A stretch of 64,000 nucleotides of DNA from Fasciolopsis buskii (lineage: Eukaryota > Platyhelminthes > Trematoda > Plagiorchiida > Fasciolidae), in the NCBI GenBank assembly GCA_008360955.1, contig LUCM01005066.1, positions 190,043-254,042 on the forward strand, given 5' to 3'. This document shows positions 26,969 to 39,500 of the stretch, one piece after another; position 1 is the first letter of the stretch, and each line of letters opens with the position of its first letter. A program made the position numbers and the translations under genes. The notes below the pieces were generated by a model. That model was not told where the DNA came from. It worked only from the letters and a program-made list of their open reading frames with translations, and did not search any database.

Positions 26969-28387
26969 AATTGTGCGAACAAAATTTCCTCAGAAGCACG
27001 TGACCGTTTTCGCGATAATCGCTGCTCGTCAAGTATTTTTACCCGGTGCACCCTTGTTCAAACATCCCTAAACGTGTACATTCCGAACTGATATATCATA
27101 CCAGGATCTAAACTGCAGCCTCACTGTTCGTGATTCTTTGATAATTCTTTGTTAGTTTGGCTGGGGCAACCTTAGCCCAAGGGTGAGTAAGGAACATCAT
27201 AAACGCAGACGGCGTCATGTGCGAGTAAGTGAGACCAAAGACGATCAATATGTGTGTTTGAACACTTTAGATAATTATAAGACTTGTAAAAATTGCAACG
27301 ATATCTCGAACAATGTGCCTTGAGAACATTAACAACCAACCAGAATGAGTGAAGTAAACAAAGTTCGTTGAAATAAATGTAGCAGGGAGATATGAGAATC
27401 TGAGGGTTTGAAAAGCTTTTGAGATGACATTGAGAAATGCGAATCCCTGAATGCAGTATGATGAAAGAACGCTACCACAGGCCGGGAAACAGCAAAGTGA
27501 AACGGGAAACATTTTTCCGTGTTTTGCTTCCTAATTCAAGGACAATGTAGTGTAACTTAAAGAAGAGAAAATGTTTTTCCCGTGCCCAGAAAAAATAAGA
27601 TTGGAAAAGTTCAGCCGCAGTGAACAGAATATCAATTGCGTTGAAGTAGTAGCGACAAAACTAAACCAGGCTACACCAAGCGAAGAATTGTTTGGTTGCT
27701 TGCTTGTTACCGAACGCCAAAGAAACCAGCAATTGCCAAAGGGTTTTCACATAAAATGGATAGAACAAGAATGTCAACCACGCCGATGAGGATACAGTTT
27801 GCACTTTCCTAGTCCTCGTTAGTGCCTGATCAATTTTGGATAGGTTAGCTCTGAAAAGACCGGTTTACTTTCGGCCATATGAATCCACCTTCCTTGGGAT
27901 TCGTGATCCAGGTTCCACTACAACAAGTCTCAAATCAGATTCGGGTAGAAATAGTTGTGGAACAGTTAACGTGTCACAAATGCATACAGGCAGAAATTGA
28001 AAATATGCTCTGTGCATGGCCATATTCAAAGTATTCCGAGGTGGCACGAGCACTCACAAGAAGTGTGCTCATCCAAACGACTAGTTCACAGTTAAGTCAA
28101 TCGAACAAAAACCGGTTTGCACCGTTGCTTGTACAACCTACTTAATCCATTAAAAAAACTATCGCGATGTCCACATACGAGCAAATGGTTACCTGTGAAA
28201 TTACACATTAGGACTAAGTAACTAACTGGAAATTTCTCAGTGATTTTCAAGTATTGTCCTTTTTCCCCAGAGGGAGATCGATGGAGCTAATCCAGTGACT
28301 AAAACTAGGTTAGTTGGTATATATTTGGAATAGTTGTTCGAGTAACAGTGGATGTGATATGACGTGATTTACACTCCAGAGCCTTAT

Positions 28388-28462
28388 CCGCGTTAGCTCA
28401 GCGATAGGGCATCTTCCCAACAGGCGGAAGACGGGTCCGGTTCGATTCCGGCTTGTGGCGCA
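28388..28462 (+). tRNA. tRNA-like sequence, Val(AAC)-like, probably pseudogene or SINE head
   Basis: A-box TTAGCTCAGCGATAGGGC, anticodon arm TCTTCC-CAACAGGC-GGAAGA, and T arm CCGG-TTCGATT-CCGG are all visible. The loop would present AAC, but it has eight bases and the lower acceptor stem has mismatches, so a functional tRNA is unlikely. The antisense frame across it is an artefact. It may head another SINE family, since such heads recur in flatworm genomes. Confidence 0.5.
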
Positions 28463-29281
28463 ATATTTGGATCCATAGTGCGTTTACATATCCAACCGCT
28501 TCCACAAATATGGGTATTATTATCACGTTGGTCATAGCCAGTGACAGCAAGGCAAAGGTCGTAATCGAAAACAGCAAGGTCAAGTCGGGTTTTCCAGGGC
28601 AAACTCACTGTCATGTCTCTCGCGACATTTATTTTAACTGTGATGCAAACTGACCAAGGTCGGCCAATCCTTACTGACTGTTTCAGTTATTATTAAAATA
28701 CTGTATTTTAAAACAAAGGAAAGAGTTTGGCAAGAACCAGCATTTCACCGTTGAGTACGGCTTGTCAAGTCTGCCAAGTGGCAAAAGATGTAAGTTCCTT
28801 GAGCGAGCGTTTGAGCGACGCGTAGCGACCAAATTGATACAAACCAAAATAAAAGTGGATCCAAACTGCTATGGCACTACTTAGAACAAATTAATTATGT
28901 ACATTTATCCCACCTCAACAGTGTTCCTTTCGCTCCCTGTTACTCCGATTTTTGACAACAAATCACGTGGACGACAAAGGGAGTCCAACAAATTCAACCA
29001 ATGGCAAACCTACGCCCATGGCAACGACAAGGGTCCCGAATGTGTTAGTAATACAACGATATTGGTTCGATAAAACAAAAAACAAGATTTTTCTGCTATA
29101 AGGCAGTTAGTAATGAGTAGATATAATCGACGAAGAAAATGCCAATAGTTGGTTCAAAAATTTCTTCAGAACCATTCATATATGCTCTTGATTTTACAAG
29201 TCTAATACCAGTGGGATTAGAACGCAGGCACAGATTGAACCCATACTTGACTAAAGCAAGCAGTGCATTAATAAAATTGCT
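28463..29281. other. Gene-free stretch left of the gap
   Basis: May include the body of whatever repeat the Val-like tRNA head belongs to, but no second copy is present to define it. Confidence 0.5.
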
Positions 29282-30251
29282 NNNNNNNNNNNNNNNNNNN
29301 NNNNNNNNNNNNNNNNNNNNNNNNNNNNNNNNNNNNNNNNNNNNNNNNNNNNNNNNNNNNNNNNNNNNNNNNNNNNNNNNNNNNNNNNNNNNNNNNNNNN
29401 NNNNNNNNNNNNNNNNNNNNNNNNNNNNNNNNNNNNNNNNNNNNNNNNNNNNNNNNNNNNNNNNNNNNNNNNNNNNNNNNNNNNNNNNNNNNNNNNNNNN
29501 NNNNNNNNNNNNNNNNNNNNNNNNNNNNNNNNNNNNNNNNNNNNNNNNNNNNNNNNNNNNNNNNNNNNNNNNNNNNNNNNNNNNNNNNNNNNNNNNNNNN
29601 NNNNNNNNNNNNNNNNNNNNNNNNNNNNNNNNNNNNNNNNNNNNNNNNNNNNNNNNNNNNNNNNNNNNNNNNNNNNNNNNNNNNNNNNNNNNNNNNNNNN
29701 NNNNNNNNNNNNNNNNNNNNNNNNNNNNNNNNNNNNNNNNNNNNNNNNNNNNNNNNNNNNNNNNNNNNNNNNNNNNNNNNNNNNNNNNNNNNNNNNNNNN
29801 NNNNNNNNNNNNNNNNNNNNNNNNNNNNNNNNNNNNNNNNNNNNNNNNNNNNNNNNNNNNNNNNNNNNNNNNNNNNNNNNNNNNNNNNNNNNNNNNNNNN
29901 NNNNNNNNNNNNNNNNNNNNNNNNNNNNNNNNNNNNNNNNNNNNNNNNNNNNNNNNNNNNNNNNNNNNNNNNNNNNNNNNNNNNNNNNNNNNNNNNNNNN
30001 NNNNNNNNNNNNNNNNNNNNNNNNNNNNNNNNNNNNNNNNNNNNNNNNNNNNNNNNNNNNNNNNNNNNNNNNNNNNNNNNNNNNNNNNNNNNNNNNNNNN
30101 NNNNNNNNNNNNNNNNNNNNNNNNNNNNNNNNNNNNNNNNNNNNNNNNNNNNNNNNNNNNNNNNNNNNNNNNNNNNNNNNNNNNNNNNNNNNNNNNNNNN
30201 NNNNNNNNNNNNNNNNNNNNNNNNNNNNNNNNNNNNNNNNNNNNNNNNNNN
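29282..30251. other. Assembly gap (970 N)
   Basis: A run of 970 N. The two long frames called across it are artefacts of unknown bases. The right flank is LINE sequence, so an unresolved repeat probably caused the gap. Confidence 0.99.
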
Positions 30252-31345
30252 CCTCCCTAAGTTTTCACACATGACAGCCTTATTTTTCCTCAGAAATACT
30301 TTCCACTCACATCTGCCTGTTTCCCAATTGAATCCCTGTTCAACGACAATGTCAAAATTTTCACAGAGACGGCCAATGCAATCTTTGATGCCTGCTAACC
30401 CTCAGGAACGCTGTTCATTACAAATGGCCTTGTCTACACCCGGAAACTGAGATCTCTATGAAGATGCAAGGAGCACTTCTACAAATCTGGTAATAACTCA
30501 AGCGTGCCGTATATTTCCAACCTAATACGAGTTGAAATCCAACGCATCGATGTGACATTCGCCAGCCAATGCCTGAGTGGTAACGACAACCGAGTTCCAT
30601 GACAACGTATTCGACTTGTGCGTGGGAAAGTAAAGAAACATGCGACATGTTCTGCGGATGTCGACAGCATCAGTCGGGCTTTCATTCATCCTTCCAATTA
30701 GACTCCCGTCATTTTGAAACAGCATGATGATATGGCATCATCTCGGAAACAATTACCAAGGTTGATTCTGTGAAATATGTAGGCGTTACTATCGATACTG
30801 ATCTAAGTTGTAACTTCTCACATTTCGACGTGTGTAAAGAATCTCCGACTATTGTCATTTGCAAGCTAGAAGCTTCGACACGATGAGGTAAAACAAAGCA
30901 GCATCTCCCGATTTGTATACCAGTGCGTCTTTCCAATCCCTATTTACTGTTCTCCTTTTATTTTTGCAGGTTTACTTTAAAAGCACTTCAAAATACTTTG
31001 CCGTTGGCTATCGGTTATTAACCTTGTCTATAATACCACTAACTGAATTATCTTTCAGTCATGTGGGCAGCACTTTTCAATATGTGAGACATTTGCTCCC
31101 AACGTTTTTATGATCCCACGCATCCTTTGCGCAACGATCTTTCAAAATGTCGCTCTCATTTTCTACATGAGCCACTTTTCATTCCATAAGCTATAGAATC
31201 AATATCTATCAGAACTCCAATGTCCCATACTTAGCACACTTTTTGACAAACCGTGATCGTGTTTTAGCCGAATTCTTGAGCAACCTATCATAATGTGCCC
31301 TGATTATTCCTTGATGGGTAATTTTTTCACATTTTTACAATGTGA
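30252..31345 (+). mobile_element. CR1/L2-like LINE, copy 2, RT core deleted
   Basis: Matches copy 1 in its linker (30515-30660), in the post-palm strand (about 30768-30800, SVKYVGVTIDTDL) and in the 3' end (31190-31345, including TGTTTTAGCCGAATTC). Left of the linker one frame with few stops continues up to the N gap (for example SLFNDNVKIFTETANAIFDA), so the element probably begins inside or before the gap. Compared with copy 1, everything from the RT start to the post-palm strand is gone (junction near 30700), so the deletion differs from that of copy 1. Confidence 0.82.
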
Positions 31346-33159
31346 AGAGTGTAAATTTGTTCTGTTTTCATTGTTTACCCTCACGTTTTTTGACTGAAAT
31401 AAGACATTCTATTTTGTAGGCAAAAGTATTTGCACAAGATTGCAATGCATTAGCTCTTTGCAAGTGACGCAAAACTTTCCTTAATTCGTCTGTCCTCAGC
31501 GAAATTTCCATGAATCATTCGACATAAACGAATTTTAAATGATTAGCACCTTTAGGTATTGAATGCCGGATTGATGAAACGGTAGTCCAGTTTCCGGTGT
31601 ATGGAAACTGACATCTGAACATTGGTAGATAGAGAGCACGGTCTGTAAATCGTCATAGCTGAACTGATGCAAAAATCTACGTGGCAAAATCGAATCAGTT
31701 TCGGATTCGGCCAAATTTGCTGTCGCTTAGGATAGGTTTGTGATATTTCGAGGGCGTGCCAGTGTTACGATTTCGCTAGGAATCGAGGAAGCGCATTTTT
31801 TTACGAAAACCGTATACATTTGGGAATCTAAGATGAAATACATGATTGATCGAATACAGAATGTTGCCCGCGAACGAAATGCCACGTGTCTCACGCAGCA
31901 GTCGAATGTGTTTCGTTTACTTGTGATTCGCGTCAACATTCATTCTACCAAGATAAGGGCTTGATAAGCCTAATTTGTAGACTGAATAATATTATGATTA
32001 CTGTCACTGATAATAGCGAGAAATATCCACTCGGTCTGGCCATGCCGAGTAAACAGAAAACCGAAGCGCAGGAAAAGATACAAACCTTTTGATTTGTCTA
32101 GAAATTTTACGTCATATTAATTTGTCTTAATGACCGAGATCACGAAAAGCCCCTTTGCCTTTCCGCTAGCAGATAGAAAGATCGATGGGTTATCAGAAGA
32201 TTTTGAATGTAAACAACTATTCATAAAGGTCATCCGACAAAAATAGACGTTCTAGACAGACAATTGAATGCAGGCACCTGGTCGAAGTGTTTTAGCCGAG
32301 TACGACATCACAGCGACATAATGACCGCAATAAGGGCCGATAGCTTGAAACGCGTCTGGTTTAGCGGTGTGTGACAAACATTCACTGAACCTGGTAACGG
32401 TCCACGCAGCCTTTGATCATCGTAAGAGCTCCAGGTTACTGTTTGAAAGTGAACTGAACTTCCGTTCTCCTGAACAGGTTAAATACTGCCTTTGTCCTGT
32501 TCCATCAAAAACAATGTAATGCACCTTTAATTTGGAATGTTAGTCGTCTCCAAATGATGTTAATCAGATGAATAAAAATCCAGTTTGATCTCCCTTAAAA
32601 GCAATTTTCACTCAATTGCAAAGCTTTTATTGAATTTCTAATATGTAATATGTATTTAATCACTGTTCCTGTCAAGATACGTGGACACATTCAAGTCCAG
32701 ACTTCTAAAAGGAACGACAAGCAAACTTATCAAAACTATCGCGTCAAAGTTACCATCGGTGACCTTGTCTCGTTTTAACCATGGTTATTCATCAAGGGAA
32801 ACGTCTCTGAAATCACCCGTTATTTGTCAACATTTGAAACGTCTTTGATAATCTCACTTGAGTCATCGCACGTTGCAAATATGCACTATTTCTTGATTTT
32901 TCTGGTCTGCGAGCAGTTTACCTTTTTCTTAGTTAGAAAATTCGAACTGATTCATTTGCCGTACTTGACAATTCCAAAGATTAGCGAACATGCAGTTCGT
33001 GTACTACCTACTTACCAATGTAGGTGCTCGTTCATAAGCCACCGGTAAATTCAGCTCAAAATTGTGTTTCACCTCGACCAAACATCACCTTGGTTCCAGG
33101 TAATCTCTTACCATTGTCTGACGTGACCCGTTCCATTTCTACGGCCATGGTCCCGACCG
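31346..33159. other. Gene-free stretch
   Basis: Only frames of 75 codons or fewer. Nothing recognised. Confidence 0.6.
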
Positions 33160-33310
33160 GGGTCGACCCCTACTGATGGATGATTCTTCTGCAAGTGGCC
33201 TAGGTAAGACGAAGGCTTTGGACACGAACTGCAGAACATGTCTATTTGGTGTATGCGTGAGTGACGGGAAATTGTGTTTTCAGGAAATTATTCACTAGTT
33301 CTAAAACTGT
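33160..33310. repeat. Fragment sharing two blocks with the family 2 SINE flanks
   Basis: CGACCCCTACTGATGGATGAT here matches CGACCCCTACTGATAAATGAT near 5540, and GTTTTCAGGAAATTATTCAC near 33281 matches GTTTTCATGAAATAATTCAC near 5253. The two blocks come in the opposite order at the two sites. It is probably a dispersed repeat of unknown type around or beyond the SINE. Confidence 0.35.
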
Positions 33311-33535
33311 GACAATTGCCAACTGTTTTGTTTACCGAAGCAAACTGAGTAGAACGCCCCGAATCTGGTTAAAAGACCCGTGCCTAGATGAAGCTCGAGA
33401 AAAAGAAGGAAGGTACCCTAGCGAATGACGTCTTTCTGAATATCCACGAAGTTTGTATTGACAAGGTGGTAAAAAAAATAAAATTGGCCGTATCTCTTGA
33501 TGTTCAAATTGCATCCGACTGAAATGGCTACTGGT

Positions 33536-33550
33536 GAGAGAGAGAGAGAG
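33536..33550. repeat. GA microsatellite
   Basis: About seven GA units, shortly before the Penelope-like inverted repeat. Confidence 0.9.
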
Positions 33551-33800
33551 AACTGCTGCAGCTTTTTCATTTACCAAATTCTCACTTCCATCCCTCAGGG
33601 GTTCTATTTAAAATGCAAGACCAGCGTACGAAACTTAACGATAACGTCTTACAACAGCCGCTAGAATTTGCAAAGTCCATGGTTGTAGACTGGATTATTG
33701 GAAACTGCAAACAGAATGTCATCCATCAAGATTAAATGATGCAAAGAGTGTATCGAAAAATCAATACGCCATGTATTGGCTTTTAATTGTGAATGATGTA

Positions 33801-33970
33801 ATGTTAATAGTACAGCGTTGTTGGCAGATGTAATGCGTCAACGTTTCGACTACCGTGGATAGTATTTCTCAAGGTAAGATTTTATTGCAAAACTTGCCTT
33901 GAGAAAGACTACCCAAGGTAGTCGAAACGTTGGCACATCACATCTACCAACAGCGCTCCGTTATTAACAT
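33801..33970. repeat. Long inverted repeat with hairpin-GAAAC signature (Penelope-like terminus)
   Basis: Two arms of about 78 bases (33801-33878 and 33893-33970) are reverse complements with roughly one mismatch in six, separated by 14 bases. Each arm, read toward its outer end, has the order CTTGAGAAA, a hairpin (GACTACC-CAA-GGTAGTC in the right arm), then GAAACGTTG. Established background: Penelope-like elements often have inverted or tandem terminal repeats carrying hammerhead-like motifs with a stem followed by GAAAC. Here the conserved CTGATGA of a hammerhead is not intact, so self-cleavage is doubtful. This is best read as two Penelope-like termini in opposite orientation. Confidence 0.7.
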
Positions 33971-34006
33971 CAGTTAGAACGTCATCTAGCTTCGGTTACA
34001 CTAACC

Positions 34007-34339
34007 ATGAGGTTGGAATTTAAAACCTTATTCCGTGACGGGAAGTATTCGTTTGGAATGGTCAACGTCGAGGTTAATAATAAATTTCCAAGTCATAAAA
34101 CTCGTTATAAGAAACCCAGTTTTGCTAGTCATAAAAGAAAATTCTGCCCTGTGCAGGGTCTCTTGTCCAGTCAGCTTAAAGGTTTCCGAGACCCTGGTTC
34201 ACTGACTGAGCTCAAAATCGAGCAATCCCGTGATATTTTGAGAAATTTCCAATTTTATAAAAATATGATAAGCGAAGCCCTGCCTTCCAGACTTAAGGAG
34301 TTTGGATTAATTGTCGAGATATGCTCTGTCGGCTTATAG
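34007..34339 (+). CDS. Unrecognised 110-residue frame next to the inverted repeat
   Basis: Starts 37 bases after the inverted repeat. The product is basic in its first half (SHKTRYKKPSFASHKRK) and helix-prone in its second (ELKIEQSRDILRNFQFYKN). No family is recognised. If the inverted repeat is a Penelope-like terminus, this could be the start of that element's reading frame, but no RT motif follows before 34.6 kb. Length alone is compatible with chance. Confidence 0.2.
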   Translation: MRLEFKTLFRDGKYSFGMVNVEVNNKFPSHKTRYKKPSFASHKRKFCPVQGLLSSQLKGFRDPGSLTELKIEQSRDILRNFQFYKNMISEALPSRLKEFGLIVEICSVGL

Positions 34340-36354
34340 AAATATTTTTCAAGCAACACAAACGTAATCGATTAGTGTTAATACGGAGACACCTTATTAG
34401 TTTTGGGCTTTTATGTTTGGAATTTATTTCATTTCATAACATGTGAAATGTTTCAGTAAGAGAGCAGCAATCAATGAAATCTGTCGAAATGGGAAATAAC
34501 TTGAGTAAGAGAAGATGCAAACCCACGTGATTCACGTCGGATAGTACCGACTCTGTCGCTCGTACCGGCACCTGTAATAATAATAATAATGGCACCATCA
34601 ATAACGCATTCACAGGAAGGATTGCAAAGAGCTTTCCTTTATTCGTAGGAAACCCCTGACCCTAACAACTAACTGAAAGTAGCTAGGGACGGTGTTAGCC
34701 ATGCATATTCCAACTCCTCAGTATCAGACACACTTATGAATGGGCCTCCGACGGCTTTCCGGGTGAGCTCTTTGCCTGGCCACTTACAGTGGAACCGGTC
34801 CCATTCAATGCTTGTACTTATATCTACTCCAACTCTAATTACTTGTAGTAAATTAGTGCTCATCCACATGTGCGTTCTCTCGCACGAATGATACGATACT
34901 TTCGGAGTTCATGCACACGAAAACCTCAGGCAAGACAGTTATTTCATCCAATAATGAACTAACTACAATAAAAAGCATCTACTAGGCGAACGCAACCTTT
35001 CAGGATTAAGTAATAGACCTCGGGTTCCTGGGTACATTGTCTGCATTTACTGATTTCATGTATTTCATAGGAGAGCTTTGCTAATCCCGTTTTCCTGATT
35101 TGCTTTTTTCCTTTATTACGGGCGCACTGGCGCTTTAGCACTATCGATTCTTCACCCAGCCAGAACTCCACAATGAGACTGGTTTGGGGCCCTTGAATAC
35201 CGGTGAAGATTGAGTAAACACATTACTAGTATCACAATAAGCTTTTGGTAATTTGATTGCTCATCTCAGATTCCCCATGAATCAATGGCCGTCCATTTGC
35301 TTGCATTCGTGAACTTAATTATTCAAAGAATTGTATTTTTAACTAAGTTACTCGGGTATGAAACAACAAATTTGGTAAGTTTACTTAACAGCCTTCCTGA
35401 ACTACCCAACGGGGCACGTTTACCAAAACACGTTCGCCGGAAGCCTCGCATTTTTCTGCTCCTCAAACGTCCCTCGGTAGGCCCTATCGTTTTTCAACTG
35501 GCCGTGCAAATTTCCACTCTGTCTTGCAAGAGTCGAGGTGTTTGATACACACTGGATTGTTTGGTTGATTATTAATTATCTATGCACGACAGGCGCCTCT
35601 TATGAATGAACGTGCAATTGTGACCAATCATGTATGTTCGCTGTCTGACAGCAAAATCAGGTAAACTCTGCTCACGCTGACAGCTCACGGTAAACACGCA
35701 CGAACAAATAGGAGTACAAAGTCGTAACTTCGAAACTGAGAAGAATGAGGAACGGCAGAACGCCTAGATTGTTTAGCCGAGGTACGCTCGTAGAGAAGAA
35801 AAATAGATGTATTTGGATTAGTCAAACTGAACTGTATCTGTAGCCTCCAGTACTCGATGTACATCCTGTGACATGTACTACAGAATCACCATAACGCATG
35901 CTGCATGAGATGAACTCACGCGGTCCCAAACACGCTCGAGATTGTGATGCAAAACGTTTCATAGAAAATTCAAAAAATGACGGAATTTTATAAATACAAT
36001 TAGATTGGCTTTGCGTTATTAGTACAAATCATACAATTAAACCTTTTCGTATTCATACTTGGTGCGAATAATGGAACCCCTCATAGTGCCACGAAGTGGC
36101 ATTGATATGAATCATTCAGATCTAATTTGTCTTCCAACTTGTGTTTGCACCATAAAAAAGGCAAAGGGCGAAACAATTTTCTGTATACGAACCGTGAGCA
36201 AAAATAAAATTATGGTAATCGATTTTTTATCGATCCGCAGGATTAAGTCTCTCCGACATGTTTCACAGCTAAAATCCCTATCTCAAACGAAACCTGTACC
36301 TATCACTGGTCATTCGAGACACCGGGTGATAAACTCGTGAATCACTACGGTTGC
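34340..36354. other. Gene-free stretch
   Basis: Holds the TAA run. Frames up to 93 codons, no domain recognised. Confidence 0.6.
34575..34590. repeat. TAA trinucleotide run
   Basis: Five TAA units. Confidence 0.9.
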
Positions 36355-36535
36355 GTCGGCGGTAGACAAACGGATAAGGTCGTGGGGTTTGTACGCGAAG
36401 GTAACGGGTTCGAATCCTTCCACCGCCGGTCAACTTCCACACTTGGTAGCTCTCTGCTGACCGCGGCCCCCTTCCTGAAAATTGATATACATTGTTGTTT
36501 CATTAACAAAAGAAGTAAAAGATAAAAGATAAAAG
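36355..36535 (+). mobile_element. tRNA-derived SINE, family 1, copy B
   Basis: The tRNA-like head ends in a B box (GGGTTCGAATCC near 36408), then a body that opens TCAACTTCC, holds a CTCTGCTGACCGC block and a TACATTGTTGTTTC block, and ends in a repeated AAAGAT tail (36516-36533). These blocks occur in the same order in copies A, C and D. The head is followed at once by the body, as in Pol III retroposons mobilised by a LINE. Confidence 0.88.
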
Positions 36536-39500
36536 GCAAACCACACTTTAAATAACGAATTCCCACTTGCGAATGACAGTGAAAACGCTCATACTGGTTG
36601 ACTGAACAAGATATCTATCACCGTTCAGATGGTTGGTCCCCGTCATGTGAGGAGCGCATATATATATGTGGTAATCCTGAAACTGGATTCTCGCACCCAC
36701 TGGTGAAATTTTGGTAAACACGAATCTGAAGATCTAGTTTAAAATTCGGTATTCGGTACACTAAATGCTACCAAAATACAAATCAGTAGGTGATTGCCTA
36801 TTGGGACATTAATTGATTTTCCTCGTATGTTCTGTTCAGTTCATTTCTTGCCATTCTTGGGGTCGTATGGATAACTTTGACAAAGCTAGGCAATTCTTGC
36901 CATCAAAGAAATGAAATCTGGAATAAATTTCTACATGACAAAAACAAACAGGTAATAATGCGATCTTTCTAGTCAGATTGTCGAGTTTGTGATCTTGGAC
37001 ACTGAGTTAACACGAATCAGCAGAGATGGAATCTTACTCTGGCAGGTCCAAGTTCAGTTTCGTAGCCGAGTATCGATGCTACCAGGCGTGCAACTAGTAT
37101 TGGAGTAGTCACGACGTCCCAAATGGTCTAGATCGGAAAAGAATTTCGATGACATTGCATTTACTAACACCGTCAACAATTTCCTTACCAAATCAAATTT
37201 AAGAAGGCCGAAGTTAAACTGGCCTCGTTCGGCGATTAACGTTCGCTGGATAGCACGGGTTAGATGTGGCAAAACGCTGTTCACATTTAAAATTCTTGCA
37301 CGTGCCGCTTTTCTTGAACGAAAATTTTATTCATCTAAGAGCTTTGAACTGAAAAACCGTGTTAACGGGTTCGTTCTGTAGTATGGAAAGATAAAAACAC
37401 CTCCATATAAGGTCAAGTTCTGCCAGTTCGAAATTACGTGTAAACTAAAAGGGAACAAGCACCGTGCAAGATAAAATTCAGGAAACCATTAGCCAGAAAC
37501 GCGAACTTGAATCATTGCCACCTGGGTCGAACTTTGATAAAACTATCCACTGCACTTTGAATTGCTTTTGCCAGGAGGTTGTGCTATTGTTGTTTGGGCA
37601 TAGGGAGGGAGAGAGGGATGAAAGAAAATATGTCCAGATACAAAGCTTCCGGCAGGTTGCTTTTAATTCGAATCCCACAATCATTTACGGTTGTTGATTC
37701 GACGGTTCACTATCATAGCACGTAAGTAAAAAACAGTGTGGAAGTTTGTAAAACACAGAGTCCTGGAGAGAAACCCGGTGCTGGGAATATGCGTACCAAT
37801 GGTGGACAAGAACAGGAATGCTTTTTGATCTTATGGCATGAGGCCCAGTGAAATCCCTAATTTGCTGGCAAAACTCCCTCCGGCTGTGGATTGCAGCCCA
37901 CGTCCTCGGTAGACACATCATGAGCAAATAAGGTCGAACGATGACCCACACTGAATAGATGTTGTTTGTGCAATCGATATACTTCCACAGCCATGCACCT
38001 GTTGAATATTTTCTAGAAGCGATAAGCCAAAATACCATGCCTATTGAAGTAAGTAGGTAAGATTAAAAAAAGAGATAAAGAAAACTACGAAATTAGTAGC
38101 AACAATGAATAGGATTTAACGTTTATGAATTCTGTAAAATACCTGGATTTCTTGAGAAAAATTGCAATTTCCATTTACGTTTCAGCTTCGAGTATCTCTG
38201 GTGTTGTGTTAGAGCATGACTGCGTATTGGCAATTATTAAATTTTTGAAAGAAGTACATGAAATATCATTGATTTATTGTATTGATTGCAATATTTTGCA
38301 CTAATTGATTACTCACACTAGTGACAGTAACTTCCAGTATGATTTACTGCCTACCAGATATTCTGGACATTGATTTCAGAAGCTGTTGAATAGGGAATTG
38401 ACATTAGAAGAAAAAAGATCGAGCACACTCAACATGCCACTTACTTTGGTTGTTATACTGCACATTTTGCTCAATTGGCATGCTTCTTTTATTGCCAATA
38501 ACCAATCCAATTACGGATGGCCTATATAATGGAAACACAACTCGTTCTAGGACGAGCATTTTGAAAATTCGTTTTGACGTAGTTACTAAGCAAAATGTCG
38601 AACATCTGTCGTTGTTGTCAGATAACTATTCTTTTTTATTTCGGTCTTCTAATTTATGACAGGAGATTGGCGATAACAGGGAGAGGAAATGGTTCGAATT
38701 TATACTGGTCTGTTTGTTTAGATTAGAATTATTCCTAAAACGAATTGGCCGTTTTCGAGTACAGCAAGAATTGTCACGATCAGATAAGTCACATGTCGAA
38801 AGCACCCGCAAGTGCTTTGTAGAGATTCATAACCGAAGTTAGTTTGTAACCTTATTTGGACCATGCCTGTACGGATCCCTTATATAAAGGCTGACGAGAC
38901 AATTCCACTCCTTAGCTAAATGTTAAAACAGATTCGGAAAAATTGTTCGCGGTAAATTCTGATCGACGTGGTGAACTGAATAAAATGGAAAATTTCAAAT
39001 GATTTACTATTGTTTGTTTGCACGCTCAATCCTACAATTAATCATTGCTTATACGGCTGGAATAGCTTTACTCTTCCGTTTATGAAGACTCCGTCCAGTG
39101 CAGTCGATTTGGGATAAGTTAATTTTAAAAAGGAGACTGACAAGAAAAAATCGATGCTTCATAATTCAGCGTCAAAATCTTCGATTATATAGAGTGTCCT
39201 TCTTCGAACACTTTGGCCAAGTTGCTGTCATCGCATCGCTTCTCTTACCGGTGAGAAACAAAGCAAACTGAAATTCAAACAAATGGAAGCCGAACGGTGC
39301 CCACGTGTAAATGATTTTTCAAATTGGGAAAGAAATGCATTTGTGGTGAGCAGTACGCATGCAAACGGATGGAATGACAAAGTTTCCCCGGAAAATGAAA
39401 ATGAGTAAGGCGCTCAAAAGGTATGCGTACTCAGTCCCTCTTCCGTCCAATCATCCCTGCACCTTTGTTCAGCGCTGATGGTTGAACATCGCATCGGATA

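Larger units (their letters stand above)
17777..28387. other. Long gene-free stretch
   Basis: Over 10 kb with frames of at most 95 codons. Holds the AC, GAT and TA microsatellites. Two faint tRNA-like A-box motifs (TAGCCCAATGGCTAAG near 21999; TAGCCCAATCGATTAACC, minus, near 19442) lack clear B boxes. No exon with a recognisable domain. Confidence 0.55.

Noticed and set aside
17777..28387. Search for CRISPR arrays, operons, toxin-antitoxin pairs or viral gene blocks
   Set aside because: No regularly spaced repeats, no tightly packed frames and no viral structural or replication genes anywhere in the window.
29139..30272. 373- and 334-codon frames on both strands
   Set aside because: They consist almost entirely of N from the assembly gap.
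36337..36525. Frames with shared peptide GFESSHRRS-like at 12.1, 36.3 and 41.6 kb, looking like a gene family
   Set aside because: They are translations of the tRNA-derived SINE head and body, not genes.
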